DNA of 64,000 bases from Nitrospirota bacterium (GCA_021825365.1 JAKAHR010000004.1:1-64000); one strand, 5' to 3'; positions 44,338 to 52,024 are shown, counted from the first letter of the stretch. The notes: generated from the letters alone by a model not told the origin. Program-made: numbers and translations.

Positions 44338-46284
44338 CTACGGTATATCTTTTCGGAGCCGCAGCCCTCCCTGGACCAGGAAAAGGACCGCATACAGAAC
44401 GGCCGCAAGGACAAAGAACTTCCGCGGCGCCATGCCGGGATTCACCAGCTGGCCCCGATCGACTCCGTTGAGCCGAAGGACATACGCCTCAATGCCGGCG
44501 ATCTCCTGCTGCGTCAGGGAATGGGTATCCCCGAAGGCGGGCATGCTCAGCGCCGGCCCGCTCCCGGCCGGCGACGAGCCGTGCTGGATATATTTGTCGA
44601 TGTTTTCGGCAAACTGCTGCGCCTCTGCGCTGAAGAGTTCGCTGTCTATGGGATGAAGGGAGGGTACCGTCCCTTCTTCAGAGCCCGGATTCCGGACACC
44701 CCCCGTTCCCCCGGGCCCGTGGCAGGATGAACAATTTCTCCTGAACAGCTCTTCCCCGTGGCCGGCGCTGCCGATGACATAGGCAGCCGGTCCGGGCAGT
44801 CTCTCCTGGATGAATTGCGTGTCCCGTGACTCGCCGGCCGCAGACTTTGCAGGAGGGGCCTCCTCCGGGGCCTGGGAAGGCGCCGCAGGCGACGCGGATG
44901 CTGTACCCGCAAGACCAAGGAGATAGTCCACGAGGTCGCTCACCTCCTGCCCGCTCAGCCCGGAATACGGGGGCATGATCGTGTTGGGAAAATGCGACTT
45001 CGGGGTCCGTATCTGATCGATCAGCCACTGCCGGTCCCTCGCGGACAGCGTGGTTGCAGAGAGCTCGGGACCTATCGTCCCGCCCTCGCCGCCGGCCCTG
45101 TGGCATCCGGAGCAGCCGGAAGACTTGAAGACCTGGCTCCCTCTCCGCGCACCCTCCTCCCGGTCAGTCACTGCGGTGCCTGCCGGTTGAGCCTGACCGG
45201 AGGTCTTTCCAACGGAGATGACCGGCGCCTCCGCAACGCCGGGACTCAGGTAGCCGATGATGGTAAGGCCGCCAATAGCCCCCGCAAACAGCAGTCCGCA
45301 GAGCATCGCTATCGGCCGTTTGAACGGGTCGCGCTGCGGATTGCGGTCGACAAAGGGGAGGATGATCATCAGCAGGACGAGCAGCGTGGGGACACCCACC
45401 GTGCCGACCGGCTCAAGGACGCCCTGAAAATACTTCAGCGCCTGATAGAGAAAGAGAAAGTTCCATTCCGGCTTCGGCACGTAGGACGTGTCCAGGACAT
45501 CCGCCTTTCCCGAATAGGAAGGCGGGAGAAAGACGGCCAGGCCTATGAGCAAAAAAAGCACAAGGGTGCCTGAAACAGCATCTTTATACACCTGATCAGG
45601 CCAGAAGGGCCCGCTTGTGCTCCGTCCGGTTTCATTCCAGGGCCCGACACTCCCGAAGCGCCTCATCGCGGTAATGTGGATACCGAATAGCGCCGCGAGA
45701 GAGGCGGGAAGTATCATCGTATGCACCGCAAAAAAGCGTGACAGGGTGAGCTGGCCCATCTCCTGGCCGCCGCGCAGGAAACGCTTTATCAGATCGCCGA
45801 CGACAGGGGCCGTTCCCGCGATGCTGGTGCCCACCTCTCCGGCCCAGTACCCCCGCTGGTCCCAGTGCAGCGGCGCGCCGGTGAAACTGAAGACCATCGT
45901 CGTCAGCAGCAGGGTGACACCCATGAGCCACGTCAGTTCACGAGGCTTCTTGTACGCTCCCCAGATGAAGACCCGCGCCATGTGCAACACCACAAGGACG
46001 ACCATGATATTGGCGCCCCAGTAATGCAGCCCATGGATGAGCCATCCGAAAGGTACCCGCGTGCGCAGGAAGCTGATGCTGTCATAGGCATGGTCAACCG
46101 TCGGCACGTAGAAAAAGAGTTGCATGACGCCGGATGCCGCCTGAAGGACAAAGACGATGAATACCGCGCTGCCCAGGGTATAGACATACCGGGACCCGCC
46201 GACTATATCCTCTTCCAGGGTCGCCCGTATAACAGCGTCCAGGGGCCACCGCTCGTTGATCCATTTCAGCATATGACTCATCAC
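44338..46284 (-). CDS. cytochrome b fused to two c-type haem domains
   Basis: 648 residues. Residues 1-345 are cytochrome b. The b-haem ligands are His87/His101 (13 residues between) and His188/His203 (14 between, as in cytochrome b6). KPEWNFLF at 271-278 replaces the usual PEWY of the Qo site. After a linker come haem c domain 1 (CSGCH 391-395, likely Met437), a Pro/Ala-rich linker (~462-482), haem c domain 2 (CSSCH 518-522, likely Met581) and a final TM helix (~622-640). It lies 2 bp after the Rieske gene, so Rieske, b and both c haems make a compact quinol-oxidising complex. No separate cytochrome c1 or f or subunit IV gene is present. Confidence 0.92.
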   Translation of the reverse strand: MMSHMLKWINERWPLDAVIRATLEEDIVGGSRYVYTLGSAVFIVFVLQAASGVMQLFFYVPTVDHAYDSISFLRTRVPFGWLIHGLHYWGANIMVVLVVLHMARVFIWGAYKKPRELTWLMGVTLLLTTMVFSFTGAPLHWDQRGYWAGEVGTSIAGTAPVVGDLIKRFLRGGQEMGQLTLSRFFAVHTMILPASLAALFGIHITAMRRFGSVGPWNETGRSTSGPFWPDQVYKDAVSGTLVLFLLIGLAVFLPPSYSGKADVLDTSYVPKPEWNFLFLYQALKYFQGVLEPVGTVGVPTLLVLLMIILPFVDRNPQRDPFKRPIAMLCGLLFAGAIGGLTIIGYLSPGVAEAPVISVGKTSGQAQPAGTAVTDREEGARRGSQVFKSSGCSGCHRAGGEGGTIGPELSATTLSARDRQWLIDQIRTPKSHFPNTIMPPYSGLSGQEVSDLVDYLLGLAGTASASPAAPSQAPEEAPPAKSAAGESRDTQFIQERLPGPAAYVIGSAGHGEELFRRNCSSCHGPGGTGGVRNPGSEEGTVPSLHPIDSELFSAEAQQFAENIDKYIQHGSSPAGSGPALSMPAFGDTHSLTQQEIAGIEAYVLRLNGVDRGQLVNPGMAPRKFFVLAAVLYAVLFLVQGGLRLRKDIP

Positions 46285-46286
46285 GG

Positions 46287-46820
46287 CTATATAACCTTCT
46301 TCTCCGGAGTGCCGACCTGGAACCGCTCGTACTCCACATAGAGCACGCCTTTTTCAATCTTCGCCGGAAGGGTGTCCAGCCGGCGCGGCGCAGGACCGTA
46401 CAGGACCGTGCCGTCCAGGGCAAAGACGCTCGCATGGCACGGGCATTCGAACCTGCCATGCTGCTGATTCCACGTGAAGTGACAGCCCAGGTGCGTACAG
46501 ACAGGCGAAAACACGGTAGCGTCCCCGCGACTGTGCATGATGATCCATACAGAGTTCAGGTCGCTCCGGTGAAAATACGCCTCTGTGCCGGAAGACTGAA
46601 AACGGACCTCGACCGGCACGCCCAGGGGCAGCCTGTCGACCGCTCCCACGCGGGACCACGCGGCCTTCCCCCGTGTTGCTGCGGAACTGAGTAATGTCCC
46701 GATAAAAGGGATACCGAGGATAAGTCCGTTGATGACCGCGAGGCAGCTTACCAGCCATTTGAGGAAACCGCGGCGCTGCATCTCTGTCTGCTCCGGGGAA
46801 GGCCGGGAGCGCTCGTCCAT
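46287..46820 (-). CDS. Rieske [2Fe-2S] protein of the cytochrome bc complex
   Basis: 177 residues. An N-terminal twin-arginine-like anchor (MQRRGFLKWLVSC, then a hydrophobic stretch to ~48) holds the protein in the membrane. Rieske box 1 CTHLGC (Cys108, His110, Cys113) and box 2 CPCHAS (Cys126, Cys128, His129) supply the cluster ligands and the stabilising disulfide. GTVLYGPAPRRLD is the Pro loop. It takes the first electron from quinol and passes it to haem c of the next gene. Confidence 0.95.
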   Translation of the reverse strand: MDERSRPSPEQTEMQRRGFLKWLVSCLAVINGLILGIPFIGTLLSSAATRGKAAWSRVGAVDRLPLGVPVEVRFQSSGTEAYFHRSDLNSVWIIMHSRGDATVFSPVCTHLGCHFTWNQQHGRFECPCHASVFALDGTVLYGPAPRRLDTLPAKIEKGVLYVEYERFQVGTPEKKVI

Positions 46821-46834
46821 GCCCTGCCGACCCG

Positions 46835-47293
46835 TCAGTGAGCCGGCCCGGGCTGCATCCTGACCAGCATGATGGAACAGGGCATCTTCCGGGTGATCTC
46901 TTCATTGCTCCGGCCGAAGAGGAAGTGCTCGAGATGGCCCTCCTCATGGGCGCTCATGACCAGCAGGTCGATATTCTCTTCCTTGATCGCTTTCAGGACC
47001 TCTTTCGTCGGGTCGCCCTTCCTGATTATCTCCTTCACCTGCATGCCCTTCTTCGTCTCGACCCGTATGATCGAATCCAGCTCATCCTTCGTCTTTTTGA
47101 GTATCTTCTCGTATTCCTCCACAAGAGAGGGAATCGGCAGGTTCCAGCCCTCCACGCTGAATGGATTGTGGATGGTGTGGATCACCATCAGCTCAGCACC
47201 CAACTTTCTGGCAAGACTGACACCGTAGTGTATCGCCCGGTGGCTGTCCTCGCTCATCCTGCTCACAACCATGATCTTCCTGATATCTTCCAT
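46835..47293 (-). CDS. universal stress protein (UspA family)
   Basis: 152 residues, one Usp domain. Start IRKIMVVSRMSEDSHRAIHY, middle ELMVIHTIHNP, end LLVMSAHEEGHLEHFLFGRSNEEI: the nucleotide-binding Gx(S/G)x9G motif is recognisable but altered (GHLEHFLFGRSNE), so ATP binding is uncertain. ATG at 47293 with GGAGG upstream. It starts the leftward Rieske-cytochrome run, with only 14 bp to the Rieske gene, and owns a strong promoter that may drive them all. Confidence 0.9.
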   Translation of the reverse strand: MEDIRKIMVVSRMSEDSHRAIHYGVSLARKLGAELMVIHTIHNPFSVEGWNLPIPSLVEEYEKILKKTKDELDSIIRVETKKGMQVKEIIRKGDPTKEVLKAIKEENIDLLVMSAHEEGHLEHFLFGRSNEEITRKMPCSIMLVRMQPGPAH

Positions 47294-47330
47294 GCCGTAC
47301 CTCCATAAAGCCGGGGTTATTACTGATTGA

Positions 47331-47358
47331 ATTTTATCATTATTTCCGCTGATGTCAA
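47331..47358 (-). promoter_or_regulatory. sigma-70 promoter of the usp-Rieske-cytochrome operon
   Basis: Minus strand TTGACA (47358-47353), 16-base spacer, TAAAAT (47336-47331). Leader about 30 bases with GGAGG before the ATG at 47293. Confidence 0.72.
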
Positions 47359-47383
47359 TCTTTTGGCAGGGATCGTGATACTG

Positions 47384-47412
47384 TTGAACTTTTCCCTTTA
47401 ATGGGCTACAGT
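47384..47412 (+). promoter_or_regulatory. sigma-70 promoter of the two-TM protein gene
   Basis: TTGAAC (47384-47389), 17-base spacer, TACAGT (47407-47412). It lies back to back with the usp promoter, 26 bp apart, so the two operons may share control. Confidence 0.58.
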
Positions 47413-47447
47413 TGATACTACGGTTTATCAGCAGGGAGGCAGTTCCC

Positions 47448-47804
47448 ATGTTCGAACATCACCAGACACCCTTACTCAGCAGGAAAAAATTCCTCGCCCG
47501 TCAGCTCAGGTACACCGCCTTTTCCCTGCTCATCCTGACGGCCTCCATCGGATTGGGCATGGCGGGGTATCATTATCTGGGAAGGCTGTCCTGGGTCGAT
47601 TCCTTTCTCAATGCCTCGATGATCCTTACCGGAATGGGTCCGGTAGATCATATGGAAACCGACGCGGGGAAGCTCTTCTCAGCCCTGTACGCACTCTTCA
47701 GCGGCATATCCTTCCTGACATTCGTCGCGGTGCTGTTTACGCCCGTCTACCACCGCTTCCTCCACAAGTTCCATCTCACCCTCGGGGAGACCGGGCGGGA
47801 ATAA
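47448..47804 (+). CDS. small two-TM protein, ion-channel-like
   Basis: 118 residues. TM1 ~20-42 (FSLLILTASIGLGMAGYHYL), a re-entrant-like segment with FLNASMILTGMGPVDHMET (~52-70), and TM2 ~78-100 (FSALYALFSGISFLTFVAVLF), then a basic His-rich tail. The TM-pore loop-TM layout recalls one repeat of a two-pore K+ channel, but the selectivity filter is GMGPV, not TVGYG. Similar short proteins occur in many bacteria without known function. ATG with AGGGAGG upstream. It precedes glycogen synthase by 83 bp. Channel activity is conjecture. Confidence 0.75.
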   Translation: MFEHHQTPLLSRKKFLARQLRYTAFSLLILTASIGLGMAGYHYLGRLSWVDSFLNASMILTGMGPVDHMETDAGKLFSALYALFSGISFLTFVAVLFTPVYHRFLHKFHLTLGETGRE

Positions 47805-47887
47805 GACCTCCTCCGGCAGTGCGGTGGAATTTGAAGAGGCATAGTGATACAATGGGTACACTTTCTTTCGGGTCCAGGATATAAACC

Positions 47888-49360
47888 ATGTTCATCGTCA
47901 CCATAACACCTGAATGCGCGCCTGTAGCAAAGGTCGGCGGCCTCGCTGACGTGGTATTCGGGCTGAACCACGAGCTGGAGATCAGGGGACACACGGTCGA
48001 GGCGATCCTTCCGAAATACGACTGCATGCGGTATGACCAGATATACGGGCTCCAGGAGGTCTACCGCGACCTCTGGGTGCCTTTTTACGACCGCTCGATT
48101 CACTGCACCGTATTCTTCGGCTTTGTCCATGGCAGAAAATGCTTTTTCATCGACTCCCACTCCGACAGGAACTTCTTCAACCGCGGGGTCTTCTACGGAC
48201 AGCACGACGACCCCGAGCGGTTCGCCTTCTTCTGCCGGGCTGCGCTTGAATTCCTTCTCAAATCCAACAAACATCCGGACATCATCCACTGCCACGACTG
48301 GCAGACAGGGATTGTCCCGGTGCTGTTGTTCGACATCTACAAGAACCTGGGCATGGGCCATCCCCGCGTCTGCTATACCCTGCACAACCTCAAACATCAG
48401 GGCGTGACCGGGGAGTCGATACTCCGAGCCGCGGGCCTTAACAGTCCCGGGCATTACATCCACCCCGACCGCCTCCAGGACAATTTCAACCACAACGCCG
48501 TCAGCCTCATGAAGGCGGGCATCGTCTACTCGAACTTCGTGACGACGGTGTCGCCTTCGTATGCGTGGGAGATTCAGCATACCGATCTCTCCTACGGCCT
48601 CGGCCATACCCTCCATGTGCATGGAAGGAAATTCGGCGGCATACTCAACGGCGTCGACTATGACGTCTGGAACCCGGAGATCGACCGTCACATCCCCTAT
48701 CGCTACGGCATCGCTACCCTTCAGGACAAGTTCCGGAACAAGGAGGCTCTGCGCCACCGCCTCCTTCTCCGCCAGGACTATAAGCCGATCGTCGCCTATA
48801 TCGGCCGGCTCGACCACCAGAAGGGTGTTGACCTGATCAGGGACTCTATCTTCTACTCACTGGCCAACGGCTGCCAGTTCGTGCTCCTCGGCGCGAGCCC
48901 CGAGCACAGGACAAACGACTACTTCCTCCACCTGAAGCATCAGCTCAACGATAATCCTGACTGCCACCTCGAGATCGGCTTCAACGAGGAGCTGTCGCAT
49001 CTCATTTATGCAGGGGCAGATATGTTCGTGGTCCCGAGCCTCTTTGAGCCCTGCGGCCTCACCCAGATGATCGCCATGAAATACGGGACCGTCCCCGTCG
49101 TACGGGAGACCGGCGGACTCAGGGACACGGTTTTTGATGCGAACTACAGCCACCGTCCCTACCATGAGCGCAACGGCTACACCTTCCGGGACTTCAATTT
49201 CCAGGGGCTTGAATCAGCCCTGCAGCGGGCGATCGGCATGTGGTACTCCTATCCTCAGCACTTCAAGGAGCTGATGATCAACGGAATGCGGTACGACTTT
49301 TCCTGGAACCACCCGGGCCAGAACTACCTGAACGTCTTCGAGTATATCAGGGACAAATAG
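47888..49360 (+). CDS. glgA: glycogen/starch synthase (GT5)
   Basis: Extends alpha-1,4-glucan from ADP-glucose (or UDP-glucose). 490 residues. The N-terminal KVGGLADVV is the nucleotide-sugar loop (KxGGL), ECAPVAK the family start. HCHDWQTGIVPVLL, KFGGILNGVDYDVWNP and the C-terminal FEPCGLTQMIAMKYGTVPVV with RETGGLRDTV are GT5 hallmarks. No glgB, glgC or glgP lies in the window. A TACAAT with a poor -35 is 35 bp upstream. Confidence 0.95.
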   Translation: MFIVTITPECAPVAKVGGLADVVFGLNHELEIRGHTVEAILPKYDCMRYDQIYGLQEVYRDLWVPFYDRSIHCTVFFGFVHGRKCFFIDSHSDRNFFNRGVFYGQHDDPERFAFFCRAALEFLLKSNKHPDIIHCHDWQTGIVPVLLFDIYKNLGMGHPRVCYTLHNLKHQGVTGESILRAAGLNSPGHYIHPDRLQDNFNHNAVSLMKAGIVYSNFVTTVSPSYAWEIQHTDLSYGLGHTLHVHGRKFGGILNGVDYDVWNPEIDRHIPYRYGIATLQDKFRNKEALRHRLLLRQDYKPIVAYIGRLDHQKGVDLIRDSIFYSLANGCQFVLLGASPEHRTNDYFLHLKHQLNDNPDCHLEIGFNEELSHLIYAGADMFVVPSLFEPCGLTQMIAMKYGTVPVVRETGGLRDTVFDANYSHRPYHERNGYTFRDFNFQGLESALQRAIGMWYSYPQHFKELMINGMRYDFSWNHPGQNYLNVFEYIRDK

Positions 49361-49492
49361 TCTGCGTCGAAAAATGTCGCTTTGAAAATCGCTTGGGGGG
49401 AACTGCCTGCCGTTATCCTGATCAGGCACAGTGGCACTTCGACTAACTTGCGGACCTGACTCACCTTTTTCAGCCGTAGAGCATGGGGTGAC

Positions 49493-49528
49493 TGTCTGTT
49501 TGACTGCCAGACATCGATTTGGTAATAT
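49493..49528 (+). promoter_or_regulatory. promoter with inverted repeat for the thioredoxin-like/CcdA operon
   Basis: TTGACT (49500-49505), 17-base spacer, TAATAT (49523-49528). An inverted repeat TGTCTG (49493-49498)/CAGACA (49508-49513) straddles the -35, a typical operator position. The 206-bp gap between glgA and this operon holds nothing else I can identify. Confidence 0.58.
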
Positions 49529-49567
49529 AGTTTCTGAGTAGCGCAACTTCACAACAAGGAGAGCAGC

Positions 49568-49972
49568 ATGTCCGCAAAGACACTATTGGTATCATCGTTA
49601 ATGGTTCTTCTGGCAGCGACGGACTGTCTTGCCGGACCCGGCGGAACGGTCGCCCCGACGAGTACACCTGAACTCCGCCAGACCCTGGCTTCAGGGAAGA
49701 AAACAATCGTCTTTTTCATGAATCCCAACGGCGGACCGTGCAGGACCCAGAATGAGATCCTGCAGAAGCTTTACCGCGACAGGGGAGGAAAATTTAACGT
49801 CGCCCACGTGAGCACCATGAAGCCGGAGGACCAGCGGGCCTTTTATGACTACGGAATCCGGAGTCTGCCCTCGGTAGTACTGGTCGACGGCAGCGGGAAG
49901 ATCAGCCGTTATTTTCCGCCGGGTATACAGTCCTATGAGGCCTTGTCGCAGGCCCTCGACAGCACGAAATAA
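49568..49972 (+). CDS. exported thioredoxin-like protein lacking the first active-site Cys
   Basis: 134 residues. A signal peptide (LLVSSLMVLLAATDCLAGP) is followed by a thioredoxin fold: KKTIVFFMNPNGGPCRTQNE (site at 55-58) and the cis-Pro loop RSLPSVVLVDG (Pro101). The usual CGPC is GGPC, so only the second, normally buried Cys58 remains in the site; Cys20 lies in the signal region. Such a protein cannot cycle a normal dithiol and may bind a partner Cys or act as a chaperone. Its stop overlaps the ccdA-type ATG by 1 bp, so the two work together. Confidence 0.85.
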   Translation: MSAKTLLVSSLMVLLAATDCLAGPGGTVAPTSTPELRQTLASGKKTIVFFMNPNGGPCRTQNEILQKLYRDRGGKFNVAHVSTMKPEDQRAFYDYGIRSLPSVVLVDGSGKISRYFPPGIQSYEALSQALDSTK

Positions 49973-50613
49973 TGGATATCAGCTTTTCAACCATCCTTCT
50001 TGCCGCGGGTGCCGGACTGGCCAGCGTGCTTTCGCCCTGCGTTCTTCCGGTGGTGCCGGTGATCGCGGCGGGTGCGGAACGGCCGGACAGATTCCGGCCC
50101 CTTCTCGTCGTCCTCGGGCTGTCGATGACCTTCATGGCGATGGGAGTACTCTCCTCCCTCTTCGGGTCTCTCCTTGTCGGCCGCACCCGGTACATCGAAC
50201 AGGCCGGGGCGCTGGTCATCATGCTGATGGGACTCATGCTTTTATTCGATGTGAGCATCTTCAAAAGGCTTTACTACCTTTCAAACATTCAGGTGAATGC
50301 CGAAGGCAGGCTGGGCGGCCTGATCCTCGGTATGGCGCTGGGCCTGGTATGGGTTCCCTGCGTTGGGCCGATGTTGTCGAGTATCCTTGCCATCGTAAGC
50401 ACGAGCGGCCAGTTGGAGAAAGGTTTCGTCCTCCTGGGGTTCTATTCCCTTGGCTTTTCGGTCCCGATGCTGGCCGTTGCCTACTCTTCGCACCTGCTGC
50501 AACGCCGACTCAGGGCCGTGGCAAGACATGAGGCGATCCTTCGTTATCTCACCGGCGGCATTTTGATAGTCTTCGGCGTCTATGCGATAACAGTCGGCAA
50601 TTTTGCCTTCTGA
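49972..50613 (+). CDS. CcdA/DsbD-type thiol-disulfide transmembrane protein
   Basis: 213 residues, six helices. The two redox cysteines are in SPCVLPVVP (Cys23) and VPCVGPM (Cys130), as in CcdA, which carries reducing power from cytoplasmic thioredoxin to the periplasm for haem-c attachment or disulfide repair. Its close partner gene encodes a thioredoxin-like protein with a single active-site Cys. Given the many c-type haems encoded at 28-46 kb, a role in cytochrome c maturation is plausible. Confidence 0.92.
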   Translation: MDISFSTILLAAGAGLASVLSPCVLPVVPVIAAGAERPDRFRPLLVVLGLSMTFMAMGVLSSLFGSLLVGRTRYIEQAGALVIMLMGLMLLFDVSIFKRLYYLSNIQVNAEGRLGGLILGMALGLVWVPCVGPMLSSILAIVSTSGQLEKGFVLLGFYSLGFSVPMLAVAYSSHLLQRRLRAVARHEAILRYLTGGILIVFGVYAITVGNFAF

Positions 50614-50903
50614 TGTCCCACATGGGTACTATACGTCGGCAGGGAGGATCAGGCGATGGACAGGGAATTGGTGAAATGACCGTCGGGGAACTCATGAAAA
50701 CGCTTCAGAAACTGAAGGACAGTCTCTGCGATCTTGAAGATATGCACTCCTTCACCTTCGGAAAGACCTCTCTTCATATCGGTGCCGAGAAGGCGCACCT
50801 GCTGCAGACTGAATTCGAAGAGGAATGCAAATCATTGAACAGTCGTATCGAGGAATTGGAGAAAGAACTGCGGGCGAGAGACAGCCGTCAGAAAGCCGAC
50901 TAA
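50613..50903 (+). CDS. small coiled-coil protein, unknown
   Basis: 96 residues. The last ~70 are helical with heptad-like spacing (ELMKTLQKLKDSLCDLEDMH, then SRIEELEKELRARD). The ATG overlaps the ccdA-type stop (TGATG); a start at 50676 (MTVGELMKT) would also be credible and would drop a Gly-rich N-terminus. No family recognised. It may belong to the redox operon. Confidence 0.5.
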   Translation: MSHMGTIRRQGGSGDGQGIGEMTVGELMKTLQKLKDSLCDLEDMHSFTFGKTSLHIGAEKAHLLQTEFEEECKSLNSRIEELEKELRARDSRQKAD

Positions 50904-50998
50904 CATTCTTCCCGGTATCCTCGCGAAGTCGACTTAAAGATATCCCCGCAGAAGACGGGAGCAGGACCACAGAAGTTTATCCGCTGCATTTCTTCGGC

Positions 50999-51004
50999 TA
51001 TAAT
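50999..51004 (+). promoter_or_regulatory. -10 element close to the lysE-type gene
   Basis: TATAAT ends 10 bases before the ATG at 51015; a -35 of TTTATC (50976-50981, 17-base spacer) is weak. The predicted leader is only about 4 bases. The 111-bp gap after the coiled-coil gene holds this and nothing else. Confidence 0.5.
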
Positions 51005-51014
51005 ACGGACACCC

Positions 51015-51656
51015 ATGCAGTACTTCATTGTCATTGTCGCCGCCTTCGCACTCGGATGCATCGCCGCTGTCCCTGCAGGGCCAGTGCAGATCGAGGTCAT
51101 CAGGCGCTCGATCAACGGCCACCTGAAGCCGTCCCTCATGGTCGTGGCGGGCGCCTTTGTCGTGGACGTCGCCTACGGCATCATCGCCCTTTTCGGCATC
51201 GCTCCCTTTCTGAAGGAGGAGCGCATCATGGCCCTGTTCTGGCTGATCGGCGGGGTTATCCTCGCAGTCCTGAGTATCATCATCCTGAGACACAGCAATC
51301 CGAAGGGTAGCGATACGCCGCCGACGCACCTGAGGAAGAAACGCTGGGCGTTCCTGGGCGGGATATCCCTGTCCGTCACCAACCCCGTGATGATCCTCTG
51401 GTGGCTGTCCGGCGTGCGCATCTTCCTGGATGTAGGGCTCATCAGGGAACTGACTCGTGATATGGCCCTTGCCTTTCTGGTGGCCGGGAGCTTCGGCCTC
51501 GCCTCGTACCTTTCCGCCCTTGCCGTATTTCTTTACTGGGCCAAGAAGTTTGTCTCTCCGAAGGCGATACACATAATCAACAGATCCTTCGGGATATTTC
51601 TCCTTGGCATTTCGGCCTACTTTGTTTTCACCTCGCTGCACCTCCTGCTGCGCTGA
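51015..51656 (+). CDS. LysE-family exporter
   Basis: 213 residues, six hydrophobic segments. The N-terminal IAAVPAGPVQIEVIRRSINGH is the LysE signature (PGP, then a basic helix), and SLSVTNPVMILWW the mid-protein NP motif. Members export amino acids or related small molecules; the substrate here is not predictable. Convergent with hom across the structured region. Confidence 0.88.
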   Translation: MQYFIVIVAAFALGCIAAVPAGPVQIEVIRRSINGHLKPSLMVVAGAFVVDVAYGIIALFGIAPFLKEERIMALFWLIGGVILAVLSIIILRHSNPKGSDTPPTHLRKKRWAFLGGISLSVTNPVMILWWLSGVRIFLDVGLIRELTRDMALAFLVAGSFGLASYLSALAVFLYWAKKFVSPKAIHIINRSFGIFLLGISAYFVFTSLHLLLR

Positions 51657-51691
51657 GGCCGGCGGAGCAGGGACTGGCCGGAATATAGCCA

Positions 51692-51720
51692 TTGACGGAC
51701 CGACAGAATCGAGATACAAT
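51692..51720 (+). promoter_or_regulatory. near-consensus sigma-70 promoter with no gene behind it
   Basis: TTGACG (51692-51697), 17-base spacer, TACAAT (51715-51720). No open frame of any credible length follows before hom, which lies on the other strand. The promoter therefore points into the structured stretch at 51727-52012. Confidence 0.75.
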
Positions 51721-51726
51721 GAAAGT

Positions 51727-52012
51727 GAGAGCAGGGCTTGCGATACCCCGGAGCGGGTTAAACCAGAGGATCAAGCAACTCTGTTAGGGAGCGGGAGTCG
51801 GAAGCGGTGAGCATGCCTCCTGAGGGAGGAAGCCTGAAGCGTCCGCCGAAGCGCCCACGTAGAAACCAGCTTTTGGTTTACCGCATCTGGGATATCGCAT
51901 CAGAGATGCTGGAGCCATATCAGGGCGATGGGCTGAGAAGCGTGCGTGACGGCATATGAGCCGTCCGCCGTTGAGGCCATGCAGCAGGACCCTGATATGG
52001 TTCTATAATTTT
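51727..52012 (+). ncRNA. candidate structured non-coding RNA, family unknown
   Basis: About 285 bases between lysE and hom with dense secondary structure and no coding potential. Stems seen: ACCC/GGGT, CAGAG (51765)/CTCTG (51779), CCTCC/GGAGG with a TGAG loop, AAACCA/TGGTTT, GCATCT (51883)/AGATGC (51904), then a closing stem CCATATCAGGG (51915-51925)/CCCTGATATGG (51990-52000). The closing stem encloses ATGG/CCAT and a GACGGC/GCCGTC hairpin (51948-51965) that extends with GCG/CGC. TTCTATAATTTT follows the closing stem. I checked for RNase P, tmRNA, SRP, 6S, T-box and cobalamin motifs and found none. A decayed group II intron is the main alternative. Confidence 0.5.
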
Positions 52013-52024
52013 CAGGCCTGAGCG

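Noticed and set aside
51721-52020. Group II intron, RNase P, tmRNA or riboswitch identity for the structured stretch
   Set aside because: None of the diagnostic motifs (domain V hairpin, GGAAAGTCC core, TPsiC arm, riboswitch cores) could be found, and no gene lies downstream on the same strand. Kept as an unknown candidate instead.
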